The notes beneath the pieces are model-generated. The model ran no database searches and had not been told where the DNA came from. It worked only from the letters and a program-made list of their open reading frames with translations. From Pseudomonadota bacterium (GTDB lineage: Bacteria > Pseudomonadota > Alphaproteobacteria > Rhizobiales > Rhizobiaceae), in assembly GCA_023457435.1 (NCBI GenBank), contig JAEWLS010000042.1, positions 5,558-69,557 of the forward strand: a DNA stretch of 64,000 nucleotides. Direction: 5' to 3'. Of the stretch, positions 31,973 to 39,605 are shown piece after piece (positions within the stretch are counted from its first letter, which is position 1; every line of letters starts with the position of its first letter). The position numbers were made by a program, and so were the translations under genes.

Positions 31973-33214
31973 ATGCCCACCACCATACCAGCCGCCCGCG
32001 CAAGCTCCCCGCTTCCCTGGCTCATCATCATCTGCGGCTGCGCCATCGCGGCGATGACCTTCGGTCCGCGTTCGTCCATGGGCTTTTTCCAGCTGCCGAT
32101 GCTCGCGGAAAAGGGATGGGACCGGACCACGTTCGGCATGGCGATGGCGATCCAGAATCTGGCCTGGGGCATCGGCACGCCGATCTTCGGCGCGCTCGCC
32201 GACAAGTTCGGCACGTGGCGCGTGCTGGCGTTGTCGGGCGTCATGTATTCTGCGGGCCTGATCTTCATGGCGATCTCCGACACGCCGACGCTGCTCTACG
32301 TCGGCGGCGGCATGCTGGTAGGCCTTGGCGTCGCAGCCGGATCCTTCGGCATCGTGCTAGCCGCGTTCGCGCGCAACGTCGCGCCCGAGCGGCGCAGCTT
32401 CGTGTTCGGCCTCGGCACGGCAGCCGGTTCCGCCGGCATGTTCCTGTTTGCACCGCTCGGCCAGGGTCTGATCTCGGCCTACGGCTGGTTCAACGCCCTG
32501 ATCTTCATGTCGGCGATGATGCTGGTCATCCCGCTGCTCGCGATACCGCTTCGCGGCAATTCGAGTTCCGGCTCCGCCGGCCAGACTTTGTACGAGCAGA
32601 CCGTGCCTGCGGCGCTCAAGGAGGCGCTGGCGCATCGCAGCTACCTGCTCCTGGTCGCCGGCTTCTTCGTCTGCGGGTACCAGGTGGCGTTCATCACCGC
32701 GCACTTTCCGGCCTACATCGCCGACATCGGCATCGACGCCAGCTACGCGGTGATCGCGCTCGCCCTGATTGGGTTCTTCAACATCATCGGCTCGCTGTCG
32801 GCCGGCGTCATCGGCCAGCGCTACTCCAAGCCGCGCTTCCTCGCCGGGATCTACATCGGCCGTTCCGTACTGGTCACCGCCTTCCTGCTGTTGCCGCAAA
32901 CGCCCGCGACGGTGATCGCCTTCGCGATCCTCATGGGTCTGCTGTGGCTGTCGACCGTGCCGCCGACGAACTCTCTGGTGGCGATCATGTTCGGCACGCG
33001 CCACCTCGGCATGCTGGGCGGCATCGTCTTCTTCTCGCACCAGATCGGCTCGTTCCTCGGCGTCTGGATGGGCGGCTACCTCTACGACCGTTTCGGCAGC
33101 TACGATCCCGTCTGGTGGATCGGCGTGGCGCTCGGGCTTTTCGCAGCCGTGGTGCATTGGCCAATTCAGGAGAAGCCGGTGTCCCGGCCCATGGCGCTGG
33201 CGCCGGCCGAGTAG
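31973..33214 (+). CDS. MFS transporter
   Basis: This is a 413-residue major facilitator permease with twelve hydrophobic segments. The loop 2-3 motif is seen as GALADKFGTWRVL, and the C-terminal half repeats the layout. The N-terminus PWLIIICGCAIAAMTFGPRSSMGFFQLPM resembles the oxalate/formate or monocarboxylate-like MFS group, so a carboxylate substrate is possible but not shown. The ATG at 31973 is preferred; an upstream in-frame ATG would add a non-typical leader. VapC converges on it with one base between. Confidence 0.88.
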   Translation: MPTTIPAARASSPLPWLIIICGCAIAAMTFGPRSSMGFFQLPMLAEKGWDRTTFGMAMAIQNLAWGIGTPIFGALADKFGTWRVLALSGVMYSAGLIFMAISDTPTLLYVGGGMLVGLGVAAGSFGIVLAAFARNVAPERRSFVFGLGTAAGSAGMFLFAPLGQGLISAYGWFNALIFMSAMMLVIPLLAIPLRGNSSSGSAGQTLYEQTVPAALKEALAHRSYLLLVAGFFVCGYQVAFITAHFPAYIADIGIDASYAVIALALIGFFNIIGSLSAGVIGQRYSKPRFLAGIYIGRSVLVTAFLLLPQTPATVIAFAILMGLLWLSTVPPTNSLVAIMFGTRHLGMLGGIVFFSHQIGSFLGVWMGGYLYDRFGSYDPVWWIGVALGLFAAVVHWPIQEKPVSRPMALAPAE

Positions 33215-33215
33215 C

Positions 33216-33638
33216 TCAGGCGAGGTCGGTTAGGGCGAAGTCGCCGCCCTTGTAGAGAAGCGGCACGCCGATGGATTTCGCGCAGGCGTATGCGAAGCAG
33301 TCGCCCAAGTTCAGGCGCGCGGGGTGGCCGACAACCTTGCCGTAACGTCGGCTCGCGGCGACTGCCAGCGAGCCGATTTCCTCCGAGATCGATAAGGTTT
33401 CGGCCCGCAATTGCGCCACAAGCGCGTCGACGACGGACGATGCAGCTTCGAGCATTTCGGCGTCCACACGTTGCCGCCGCGTCTCCGCGCTATTTCTGGC
33501 CGCGGCCTGCACGGCCTCGAAGCGGGCGATGGGGGAGACGAAGACAGGGCCGCGATGACTATTCAATCTGGCAAGCAGGGATGGCGCGTCCTGCTCTTCG
33601 TTGATAATCGAAACCAGCACCGAGGCATCGACGAACAT
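33216..33638 (-). CDS. vapC: VapC-type PIN-domain toxin
   Basis: This is a 140-residue PIN-domain ribonuclease. The conserved acids are present: Asp4 in FVDASVLV, Glu42 or nearby in SPIARFEAV, Asp in NLGDCFAYA, and a late Asp in GGDFALTDL. VapC toxins usually cleave tRNA or rRNA. The ATG at 33638 overlaps the stop of the antitoxin by one base. The partner VapB lies immediately upstream. Confidence 0.9.
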   Translation of the reverse strand: MFVDASVLVSIINEEQDAPSLLARLNSHRGPVFVSPIARFEAVQAAARNSAETRRQRVDAEMLEAASSVVDALVAQLRAETLSISEEIGSLAVAASRRYGKVVGHPARLNLGDCFAYACAKSIGVPLLYKGGDFALTDLA

Positions 33639-33889
33639 CAGTCTTCGTCGCCCCACAGCTCCTCGCGAAACTTGCGGAAATCGAAGTCGGGGTTTGGCGG
33701 ACCCAGCTTCGCGCGGGCGAATTCCTGAACCCTCCTAACCCGGTCGATCAGCGGCTCGTCCGCTCGTGCGCGTTTGAGCTCGTTCTGCAAGGCGATCTTG
33801 ACGGCTTCGGTCTTCGTCGAAGCCCCTGTCGCAGCCTGCAGCTCCGACGCCAGGGCATCGACTTCACGATCCTTGATGTACAGCGCCAT
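33638..33889 (-). CDS. vapB: VapB-type antitoxin
   Basis: This is an 83-residue antitoxin of the PSK-operon/Rv0623 type: a short N-terminal strand ALYIKDREVDALASEL for DNA binding, then TGASTKTEAVKIAL, and an acidic, aromatic C-terminal tail (FDFRKFREELWGDED) that should block VapC. It overlaps vapC by one base. Its promoter with two GGATAT-type boxes lies just upstream, consistent with autorepression. Confidence 0.9.
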   Translation of the reverse strand: MALYIKDREVDALASELQAATGASTKTEAVKIALQNELKRARADEPLIDRVRRVQEFARAKLGPPNPDFDFRKFREELWGDED

Positions 33890-33902
33890 GCGTGCTCCCT
33901 CG

Positions 33903-33939
33903 GGATATCCAATATAGCGCGAAGGGATATTCCGGACAA
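33903..33939 (-). promoter_or_regulatory. Promoter/operator of vapBC
   Basis: On the minus strand TTGTCC (33939-33934), a 17-bp spacer and TATATT (33916-33911) form a sigma70-like promoter with the -10 about 21 bases before the vapB start. A palindrome GGATATCC (33903-33910) lies just after the -10, and a similar GGAATATCC lies in the spacer. These boxes fit autoregulation by VapBC. Confidence 0.6.
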
Positions 33940-33940
33940 G

Positions 33941-34462
33941 CTAGCGCCGCGTCTCCATCTTCTCCACCGGGAAGATGGAGCAGGTCTCGACCCCGAACGC
34001 GAGCAGCTTGCCATCCTTGTCGGTGAGCGTTGCTTCCGAGACGGCGATGGTGCGGCCGCGGTTGATGACCGTGCCCTCGCAGCGGACGAGCCCCGTGCGC
34101 GGGGTTATCGGCCGCGTGAGGTTCACTTTGAACTCGACGGTCGTGTAACCCTCCCCCTTGGCGAGCGTGGTATGCACGCAGCAGCCGAGCGCCGAGTCGA
34201 GCAGCGTCGCAGCCCATCCGCCATGCACGCCGCCGAGCGGGTTCAGGTGCCGTTCGCCCGGCATGCCCTCGAACACGACCTTGCCTTCCGCGACCTCCGA
34301 GAGCGCGAAGTTCATCAGCCCGGCCATCGGCGGAAATGGGTACTCGCCGTCGATCAGCCGTTGCATCAGCTCCAGGCCGGAGAAGCGCATCACATCCTCG
34401 AGCGGCACGGCTCCGAGCCCGCGCTCCGCGAAGCGCCCCGGCATGATCTCGACGCGCGTCAT
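33941..34462 (-). CDS. PaaI-type hotdog thioesterase
   Basis: This is a 173-residue acyl-CoA thioesterase-like protein of the PaaI/hotdog family. The active-site helix region reads GGVHGGWAATLLDSALGC, with the earlier HLNPLGGVHGG block, and the last strand is GKLLAFGVETCSIF. It should hydrolyse an aromatic or medium-chain acyl-CoA. The ATG overlaps the recO stop as ATGA, so it is coupled to recO. The vapBC promoter starts almost at its stop codon. Confidence 0.9.
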   Translation of the reverse strand: MTRVEIMPGRFAERGLGAVPLEDVMRFSGLELMQRLIDGEYPFPPMAGLMNFALSEVAEGKVVFEGMPGERHLNPLGGVHGGWAATLLDSALGCCVHTTLAKGEGYTTVEFKVNLTRPITPRTGLVRCEGTVINRGRTIAVSEATLTDKDGKLLAFGVETCSIFPVEKMETRR

Positions 34463-35205
34463 GCGGCTGTGTCTCCCATCGGCGTCAGGCTGCGGCGCAG
34501 CGTTCCGAGAAAGCCCGCGCGCGCCTCCGGCGCGTCGATGGCGCGCGGCTCGTAGACATGGCGGGCGAAGAAGAAGCCGGTAAGCCGGAAGGCATCCTCG
34601 ACGCCGGCGAGATCGCCGCGGATGCCCGCACCCCTGAGGAAGGCGGGCAGCGGCAACAGCTTGTCCTGCCACGGTGCGCCGGCGTCGCGCGACACCGCCT
34701 TGCCCGATTTCGGCGACACGTAGACGAGGTCGTTGCGCACGCCCGTCGCGGCGCATTCGTCGAGATCGAGACCGAAGCCGAGATCGTCGAGCAGCATCAA
34801 TTCGAAGCGGACGACCAGCTCGGCGGCAGCGCCGGGGTCGGCCAGATGCGTCACGATCAGCGACAGGGTCTCGTAGAGGCGGCGGTGCGGATCGCGCTCC
34901 GGCAGAAGCCTCAGATGCGCTGCCAGCAGCTGAAGCCCGAACACCGCGCAGGCACTGTCGAACATCGACGCTGCGTTGAGTTCGACCGGTTCCACCTGGA
35001 AGGTGCCGAGATGCTCGTCGAGCCGCGCTCGCCACACGAGCTCGACGCGGTTTCCCGCCTGCAGGACCGGCTGCAGCCGCCGCGACCGGCCACCGCGCAC
35101 GAGGCCGAGATGGCGGCCGTGCTCGCGCGTCATCACCTCCAGGATGGCGCTGGTCTCGCCATGCCGGCGGGTGCCGAGAATGATTCCCTCGTCGCGCCAT
35201 TCCAT
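34459..35205 (-). CDS. recO: DNA repair protein RecO
   Basis: RecO anneals DNA and loads RecA at gaps with RecF and RecR. The 248-residue protein starts EWRDEGIILGTRRHGETSAILEV, the OB-fold N-domain of the family, and continues with RFELMLLDDLGFGLDLDECAATG, where other RecO proteins have zinc-binding positions. In related rhizobia recO directly follows era; here a divergently placed GNAT gene and a DUF3601 gene lie between them. It overlaps the thioesterase start by four bases. Confidence 0.93.
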   Translation of the reverse strand: MEWRDEGIILGTRRHGETSAILEVMTREHGRHLGLVRGGRSRRLQPVLQAGNRVELVWRARLDEHLGTFQVEPVELNAASMFDSACAVFGLQLLAAHLRLLPERDPHRRLYETLSLIVTHLADPGAAAELVVRFELMLLDDLGFGLDLDECAATGVRNDLVYVSPKSGKAVSRDAGAPWQDKLLPLPAFLRGAGIRGDLAGVEDAFRLTGFFFARHVYEPRAIDAPEARAGFLGTLRRSLTPMGDTAA

Positions 35206-35286
35206 TGTTCAAACCTGAACTGAAATCCCGATGCAGGCAAGCCGGAGACGCTTGCATGGCAGCCTCCGCCGCGCCATCACTCGGCG

Positions 35287-35787
35287 ATGCCGATAGACCC
35301 GAAAACCGTCGTCATCGAGGCAGCGCCGCCGGACAGCGCGGACGCTGCGGCATGCATGAACGCCTACTTCGCCGAGTTGGCTCAGCGCTTCGGCGGCGGC
35401 TTCGATCCGAACGCCGGCGCGAGTTCTCCAGATACGGCGATGGCGCCGCCCGACGGCATTTTCCTGGTCGCGCGCACCGAGGGCCGCGCCGTCGGCTGCG
35501 GCGGGCTGAAGCGCATCGGCCCCGGTGTGGCCGAGATTAAGCGCATGTGGGTCGCCGGGGAAGCGCGCGGTCTCGGCCTGTCGCGGCGTCTGCTGGCGGC
35601 GCTCGAAGCAGAGGCTGTGCGCATCGGTTTTGCCACGCTGCGCCTCGACACAAACCGGAGCCTTTCCGAGGCTCAGTCGCTCTATCGCAAGGCCGGCTAC
35701 CGCGAGATCGGCCGCTACAACGACAACCCCTACGCCGACCACTTCTTCGAGAAGACGCTCCAGTCTCAGTCGGCAGCCACGACATAG
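35287..35787 (+). CDS. GNAT family N-acetyltransferase
   Basis: This is a 166-residue GNAT enzyme. Acetyl-CoA binding is shown by IKRMWVAGEARGLGLSRRLL (R/QxxGxG/A as ARGLGLS) and the final motif YRKAGYREIGRYNDNPYADHFFEKTL. The substrate is unknown. The gene is on the plus strand, wedged between minus-strand recO and era. Its last 22 bases overlap the convergent DUF3601 gene. It probably has its own promoter in the 80-base gap to recO. Confidence 0.9.
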   Translation: MPIDPKTVVIEAAPPDSADAAACMNAYFAELAQRFGGGFDPNAGASSPDTAMAPPDGIFLVARTEGRAVGCGGLKRIGPGVAEIKRMWVAGEARGLGLSRRLLAALEAEAVRIGFATLRLDTNRSLSEAQSLYRKAGYREIGRYNDNPYADHFFEKTLQSQSAATT

Positions 35788-36053
35788 TCGCGCAGCGCGT
35801 CGACGACCGGACCCTGGTCGTCGTCGGTCCACCGCATCCTTATCTGGCGGGCCTGCCCTTCCCGCTCGGACACGAACAGGGACAATCCGTCGTCGTATGG
35901 TAGAAAGCTGTGGCCTTCGAAAATCCAGCTCTCTCCGACGGGATGCACGCCGCTGTCGAAGTCGGTAAACGCCTTCGCGACACGGTAGCGGGCACCGATG
36001 ACGAGGTGCTTGAAATCGCGAAGATGCGCGTGAACCTTCGACTGCCGCGTCAT
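35766..36053 (-). CDS. DUF3601-like protein
   Basis: This is a 95-residue protein that I assign to DUF3601 from YRVAKAFTDFDSGVHPVGESWIFEGHSFLPYDDGLSLFV in pieces and the final IRMRWTDDDQGPVVDAL. It is small, beta-rich and soluble, with no known function. The gene is downstream of era by nine bases on the same strand, so it is probably read through from the era transcript. It overlaps the GNAT gene on the other strand. Confidence 0.78.
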   Translation of the reverse strand: MTRQSKVHAHLRDFKHLVIGARYRVAKAFTDFDSGVHPVGESWIFEGHSFLPYDDGLSLFVSEREGQARQIRMRWTDDDQGPVVDALRDYVVAAD

Positions 36054-36062
36054 CGCCCAACC

Positions 36063-36965
36063 CTAGTGCGGAAACTCCAGTCCCATCTCGCGGTAGCGCT
36101 CGGGATCGTCGCCCCAGTTCTCGCGCACCTTCACGAACAGGAAGAGATGCGCCTTCTGCTCGAGGATTTCGCCGATCTCCTTGCGCGAGGCCTCGCCGAT
36201 CGCGCGCAGCGTCTCGCCCTTGCGGCCGATGACGATCTTCTTCTGGCTGTCGCGCTCGACGTAGATGACCTGCTCGATGCGCACCGAGCCATCCTTGCGC
36301 TCCTCCCACTTCTCGGTCTCGACGTGAGACGAATAGGGAAGCTCCTCGTGCAGCCGCAGATAAAGCTTCTCGCGGGTGATCTCGGCGGCTAGCTGGCGCA
36401 TCGGAAGATCCGAAATCTGGTCTTCGGGATAGTACCACGGCCCTTGCGGCAGACGCTCGGCGAAGAAATCCAAGAGATCGTCGCAGCCCGAACCCGTCAG
36501 CGCGGAGACCATGAAGGTGCGCTCGAAGGCAACCTTGGCGTTGGCCTCAGCAGCAAGCGCCAGCAGCGTGTCGCGCTTCACCGCGTCGACCTTGTTGAGG
36601 ATCAGCACCTTCGGCTGCCTGACCTCGCCGAGCTTCTCGATGATCGCGTTCGCATCGCCTCTCAGCCCGCGCTCGGCGTCGACCAGGAATGCGACGATGT
36701 CGGCGTCCTGCGCGCCGCCCCACGCCGTGGTCACCATCGCCTGGTCAAGCCGCCGCTTCGGGCGGAAGATGCCGGGCGTATCGACGAACACGATCTGAGC
36801 GTTGTTGTGGGTGGCGATGCCGCGCACCAGTGCGCGCGTGGTCTGAACCTTGTGGGTGACAATCGAGACCTTCGCTCCGACCAGGCGGTTGAGCAGTGTC
36901 GACTTGCCGGCGTTTGGCGCGCCGATCAGCGCAACGAAGCCAGAATGCGTCGCGGCATCGCTCAT
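36063..36965 (-). CDS. era: GTPase Era
   Basis: Era is an essential GTPase for 16S rRNA maturation and 30S assembly. The 300-residue protein has G1 GAPNAGKSTLLN (residues 14-25), G3 DTPG, G4 NKVD and a C-terminal KH domain (REKLYLRLHEELPY, IVIGRKGETLRAIG). The start at 36965 gives the normal N-terminus and overlaps the rnc stop by four bases (ATGA). It is part of the long minus-strand core operon. Confidence 0.97.
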   Translation of the reverse strand: MSDAATHSGFVALIGAPNAGKSTLLNRLVGAKVSIVTHKVQTTRALVRGIATHNNAQIVFVDTPGIFRPKRRLDQAMVTTAWGGAQDADIVAFLVDAERGLRGDANAIIEKLGEVRQPKVLILNKVDAVKRDTLLALAAEANAKVAFERTFMVSALTGSGCDDLLDFFAERLPQGPWYYPEDQISDLPMRQLAAEITREKLYLRLHEELPYSSHVETEKWEERKDGSVRIEQVIYVERDSQKKIVIGRKGETLRAIGEASRKEIGEILEQKAHLFLFVKVRENWGDDPERYREMGLEFPH

Positions 36966-37684
36966 TGCGCGTCCTCCGTGTCCCACACCCCTTCGCGCAC
37001 CAGAAGTGCCGCGGCGGCGTTCTGCTCCGCCTGGCGTTTGGAACGGCCTGTCGCCTGGGCCTCGTCCTTTCCAGGCACCCTTACGGCTACCGTGAAGACA
37101 GGATCGTGATCCGGACCTTCGCGACTCAGCGTCTGGTAGGTGGGTGCTGCGTTCGAAACCTGATGCGACCACTCCTGCAGCATGGTCTTCGGATCGCGGC
37201 GCGGCGCTGTGCCGTTCTTGGCGCGTGGCGCCCACCAGCGTGCAATGAAGCCGCTCGCGGGCACGATCCCGCCGTCCAGGTATATCGCGGCGATCAGCGC
37301 TTCGATCGCGTCGGCGCGCAGGTTTACGCGGTTGCGAGGCGACAGAGCGCGCACGTCGGATCCGCTGCGGATCAGTTCGGAGATACCGGTTTCGTCGGCG
37401 ATCTCGGCCAAGGCTTCGGCGTTGACCAGCGCGTTGAGCCGCACCGACAGCTCGCCCTCGGACGCCTCGGGAAACGCGGTGTAGAGCATCTCGGCGATGG
37501 CCATGCCAAGCACACGGTCGCCGAGGAATTCGAGCCGCTGGTAATCGATGCGCGACGCGCCACGCGCGCTGGCGTGGGTCAGCGCGCCATCCGCAAGCGT
37601 CCGATCGCGGAAAGAGTGCCCGGTTATCGCCGCGAGCGTGCCGAAACGCTCGTCGTCGGCCTGCTGCTTGCGGCGGCCGCTCAT
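36962..37684 (-). CDS. rnc: Ribonuclease III
   Basis: RNase III cuts double-stranded RNA in rRNA precursors and mRNA. The 240-residue protein has the signature RLEFLGDRVLG with the catalytic Glu and Asp, the second acidic pair in DAIEALIAAIYLDGG, and a C-terminal double-stranded RNA-binding domain (ATGRSKRQAEQNAAAALL). Length and order lepB-rnc-era are standard for rhizobia. It overlaps era by four bases. Confidence 0.97.
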   Translation of the reverse strand: MSGRRKQQADDERFGTLAAITGHSFRDRTLADGALTHASARGASRIDYQRLEFLGDRVLGMAIAEMLYTAFPEASEGELSVRLNALVNAEALAEIADETGISELIRSGSDVRALSPRNRVNLRADAIEALIAAIYLDGGIVPASGFIARWWAPRAKNGTAPRRDPKTMLQEWSHQVSNAAPTYQTLSREGPDHDPVFTVAVRVPGKDEAQATGRSKRQAEQNAAAALLVREGVWDTEDAQ

Positions 37685-37697
37685 CGAGCGCGAAGAC

Positions 37698-38447
37698 CTA
37701 CTCGACCCAACTGAACAACCGCGAAGCGCGCATCAGGGACGGCCACTTCCAGATTTCGAGCGGGCTGGCGCCGCCGCCGATCGAGAAGAATATCAGGTTG
37801 GCGCGTCCGACCAGGTTTTCCTCCGGCACGAAGCCGACGGTGAAGCGGCTGTCCGTCGAGTTGTCGCGGTTGTCGCCCATCATGAAATAGTGTCCCACCG
37901 GCACGACGAACTCGCGCGTCTCGTCGCCGATGCCGTTCGGCGAAAGGTCGAGCGTATCGTAGGACACGCCGTTCGGCAGTGTCTCGCGCCACACCTCGAC
38001 GGGTCTGTCCATCTCGGTGATGTCGGGATTGTCGATCGTGCCGGTCTTCACGCGCGGCACGGCCTCGCCGTTGATGAACAGCTGCCCACCCTTCATCTGG
38101 ATGCGGTCGCCGGGCAGGCCGATCGTGCGCTTGATGTAGTCGAGCGAGGGATTTGGCGGGAACTTGAACACCACCACGTCGCCGCGCTCTGGCGCGCCGC
38201 CCCAGATACGACCGGAAAACAGCGGCGGCGAGAAGGGAAGCGAGTGCTTCGAATAGCCGTAGGCCCACTTGGTGACGAACAGGTAGTCGCCCTCGAGCAG
38301 GGTCGGCCGCATCGAGCCGGACGGTATCGAAAAGGGTTGGAACAGGAAGGTGCGGATCACCAGCGCCAGCAGCAGCGCCTGCACGATCACGCTTATGGTC
38401 TCACCGAGCCCGCCGGATTTCTTCTCTGTCTTTTCCGCCACGCTCAT
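37698..38447 (-). CDS. lepB: Signal peptidase I
   Basis: LepB cleaves Sec signal peptides in the periplasmic face of the inner membrane. The 249-residue protein has one N-terminal membrane helix (residues 16-36), the nucleophile in PSGSMRPTL, the general base Lys in DYIKRTIGLPGD, and the conserved HYFMMGDNRDNSTDSR. It lies 69 bases after acpS and 13 bases before rnc. Several secreted products in this window would be its substrates. Confidence 0.97.
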   Translation of the reverse strand: MSVAEKTEKKSGGLGETISVIVQALLLALVIRTFLFQPFSIPSGSMRPTLLEGDYLFVTKWAYGYSKHSLPFSPPLFSGRIWGGAPERGDVVVFKFPPNPSLDYIKRTIGLPGDRIQMKGGQLFINGEAVPRVKTGTIDNPDITEMDRPVEVWRETLPNGVSYDTLDLSPNGIGDETREFVVPVGHYFMMGDNRDNSTDSRFTVGFVPEENLVGRANLIFFSIGGGASPLEIWKWPSLMRASRLFSWVE

Positions 38448-38516
38448 TTCGTCCTCGGCTGCGTCGGTGCCGTCATACTAGCTGGCATACGGGGGAGCAA
38501 TTGAATTGCGGCCATG

Positions 38517-38933
38517 TCAGGGCGTCGCGCCCTGATCCAGCGGTATTGCCTCGACGATCACGAAGGCTTGCGCCAGTGGAAAGTCGTCGGTGATGGTCAG
38601 ATGGATAAGCGCGCGATACCCGTCGGGCACCATCCGCGCCAACTGCTCCGCGGCGCCGCCGGTGAGATGCATCGTCGGCTTGCCGCCCGGCAGGTTGACC
38701 ACGCCCATGTCGCGCCAGAACACGCCGCGGGCAAGCCCGGTGCCGAGCGCCTTCGCGCAGGCTTCCTTGGCCGCGAAGCGCTTCGCGTACGACGCGGCAC
38801 GCTGCTTGCGCCGCTCCGACCGCGCGCGTTCGATCGGCGTGTAGATGCGCTTGATAAACCGCTCGCCGTGACGCTCGAGAGTCTTCTCGATGCGGCGGAT
38901 GTCGATCAGGTCCGAGCCGATGCCGAGGATCAT
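38517..38933 (-). CDS. acpS: Holo-acyl carrier protein synthase
   Basis: AcpS transfers phosphopantetheine from CoA to acyl carrier protein. The 138-residue enzyme has GIGSDLIDIRRIEKTLERHG at residues 4-23 and the second metal site RFAAKEACAKALGTG. Its ATG overlaps the stop of the HEPN gene upstream (ATGA), so expression of this essential enzyme is translationally tied to the HEPN/MNT pair. That arrangement is unusual and is discussed in the findings. Confidence 0.96.
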   Translation of the reverse strand: MILGIGSDLIDIRRIEKTLERHGERFIKRIYTPIERARSERRKQRAASYAKRFAAKEACAKALGTGLARGVFWRDMGVVNLPGGKPTMHLTGGAAEQLARMVPDGYRALIHLTITDDFPLAQAFVIVEAIPLDQGATP

Positions 38934-39289
38934 GCGCCTGATCCTGATTCCACGAGATTTCTTTCGGCACGACAGACACGAAGCAATTCAGGCAGGTCGA
39001 CCCGAACCAGTTTCCATATCACCGCCGGCGCCACGCTCTCGTAGTTGTGACGCAGCACATTCCCAATTCCCGCGACCCTGCGCCGAGGTATCTCTGGATG
39101 CCTGCTCTTCGTGTCGTCGGGAAGATGCCGACTGGCTTCCGAAACGATCTCCACACCGCGAACCGCGAGCCACTGCTTCTGCCAGTCCGCTTCGAACTGA
39201 GCCAGATCGCACCCCCCCAGCACAGACTGGACGCGCTCTATCGCTTCGATGATGTCGACAAGCCTTGGAAGCGGTGATCGCATCTGCAT
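38930..39289 (-). CDS. HEPN (DUF86/HepT-like) protein, module 2
   Basis: This is a 119-residue HEPN protein, similar in layout to module 1. The functional helix reads G76-N-V-L-R-H81-N-Y83: again the histidine and tyrosine of R-x4-H-x-Y are present, but the catalytic arginine is glycine. Its start overlaps the MNT stop by one base and its stop overlaps the acpS start by four, so it is locked in the core operon. If toxic, its control would affect acpS; if not, it may have another RNA or nucleotide role. Confidence 0.85.
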   Translation of the reverse strand: MQMRSPLPRLVDIIEAIERVQSVLGGCDLAQFEADWQKQWLAVRGVEIVSEASRHLPDDTKSRHPEIPRRRVAGIGNVLRHNYESVAPAVIWKLVRVDLPELLRVCRAERNLVESGSGA

Positions 39290-39582
39290 CAGAAAATGCG
39301 CACCGCGGAGGCCTCGATCGCCGGCCTCAGAGTGCGGTGCAGGCTGTCGCGAGTCATGATGTCCGCGGGCCGATCAAGCACTCGCGATGCATACTCCTTC
39401 AGGTCCATCAGTTCGAACAGGCCGAGCTTGCCCTTCTCGTAATCGAAGAAGAGATCGACATCCGAATCGACGGTCGCTTCGTCACGTGCAGTGGAGCCGA
39501 AGAGATAGAGTCCGCGGACGCCTAGGCGCTTCAACTCGCTCTCGTGCTCGCGAAGAGTGGCTATGGCAGCTGCGCGGTTCAT
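39289..39582 (-). CDS. MNT-domain nucleotidyltransferase antitoxin, module 2
   Basis: This is a 97-residue minimal nucleotidyltransferase with an intact G29-S30-x10-D41-x-D43 site (LFGSTARDEATVDSDVDLFF). Like MntA it may AMPylate the adjacent HEPN protein. It begins 23 bases after the pyrE stop on the same strand, with no terminator visible, so it is transcribed from the rsh/pyrE promoter region or an internal one. The order MNT-HEPN and the one-base overlap are the same as in module 1. Confidence 0.88.
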   Translation of the reverse strand: MNRAAAIATLREHESELKRLGVRGLYLFGSTARDEATVDSDVDLFFDYEKGKLGLFELMDLKEYASRVLDRPADIMTRDSLHRTLRPAIEASAVRIF

Positions 39583-39605
39583 GCGTTCTTATACCACCGA
39601 TCGCT

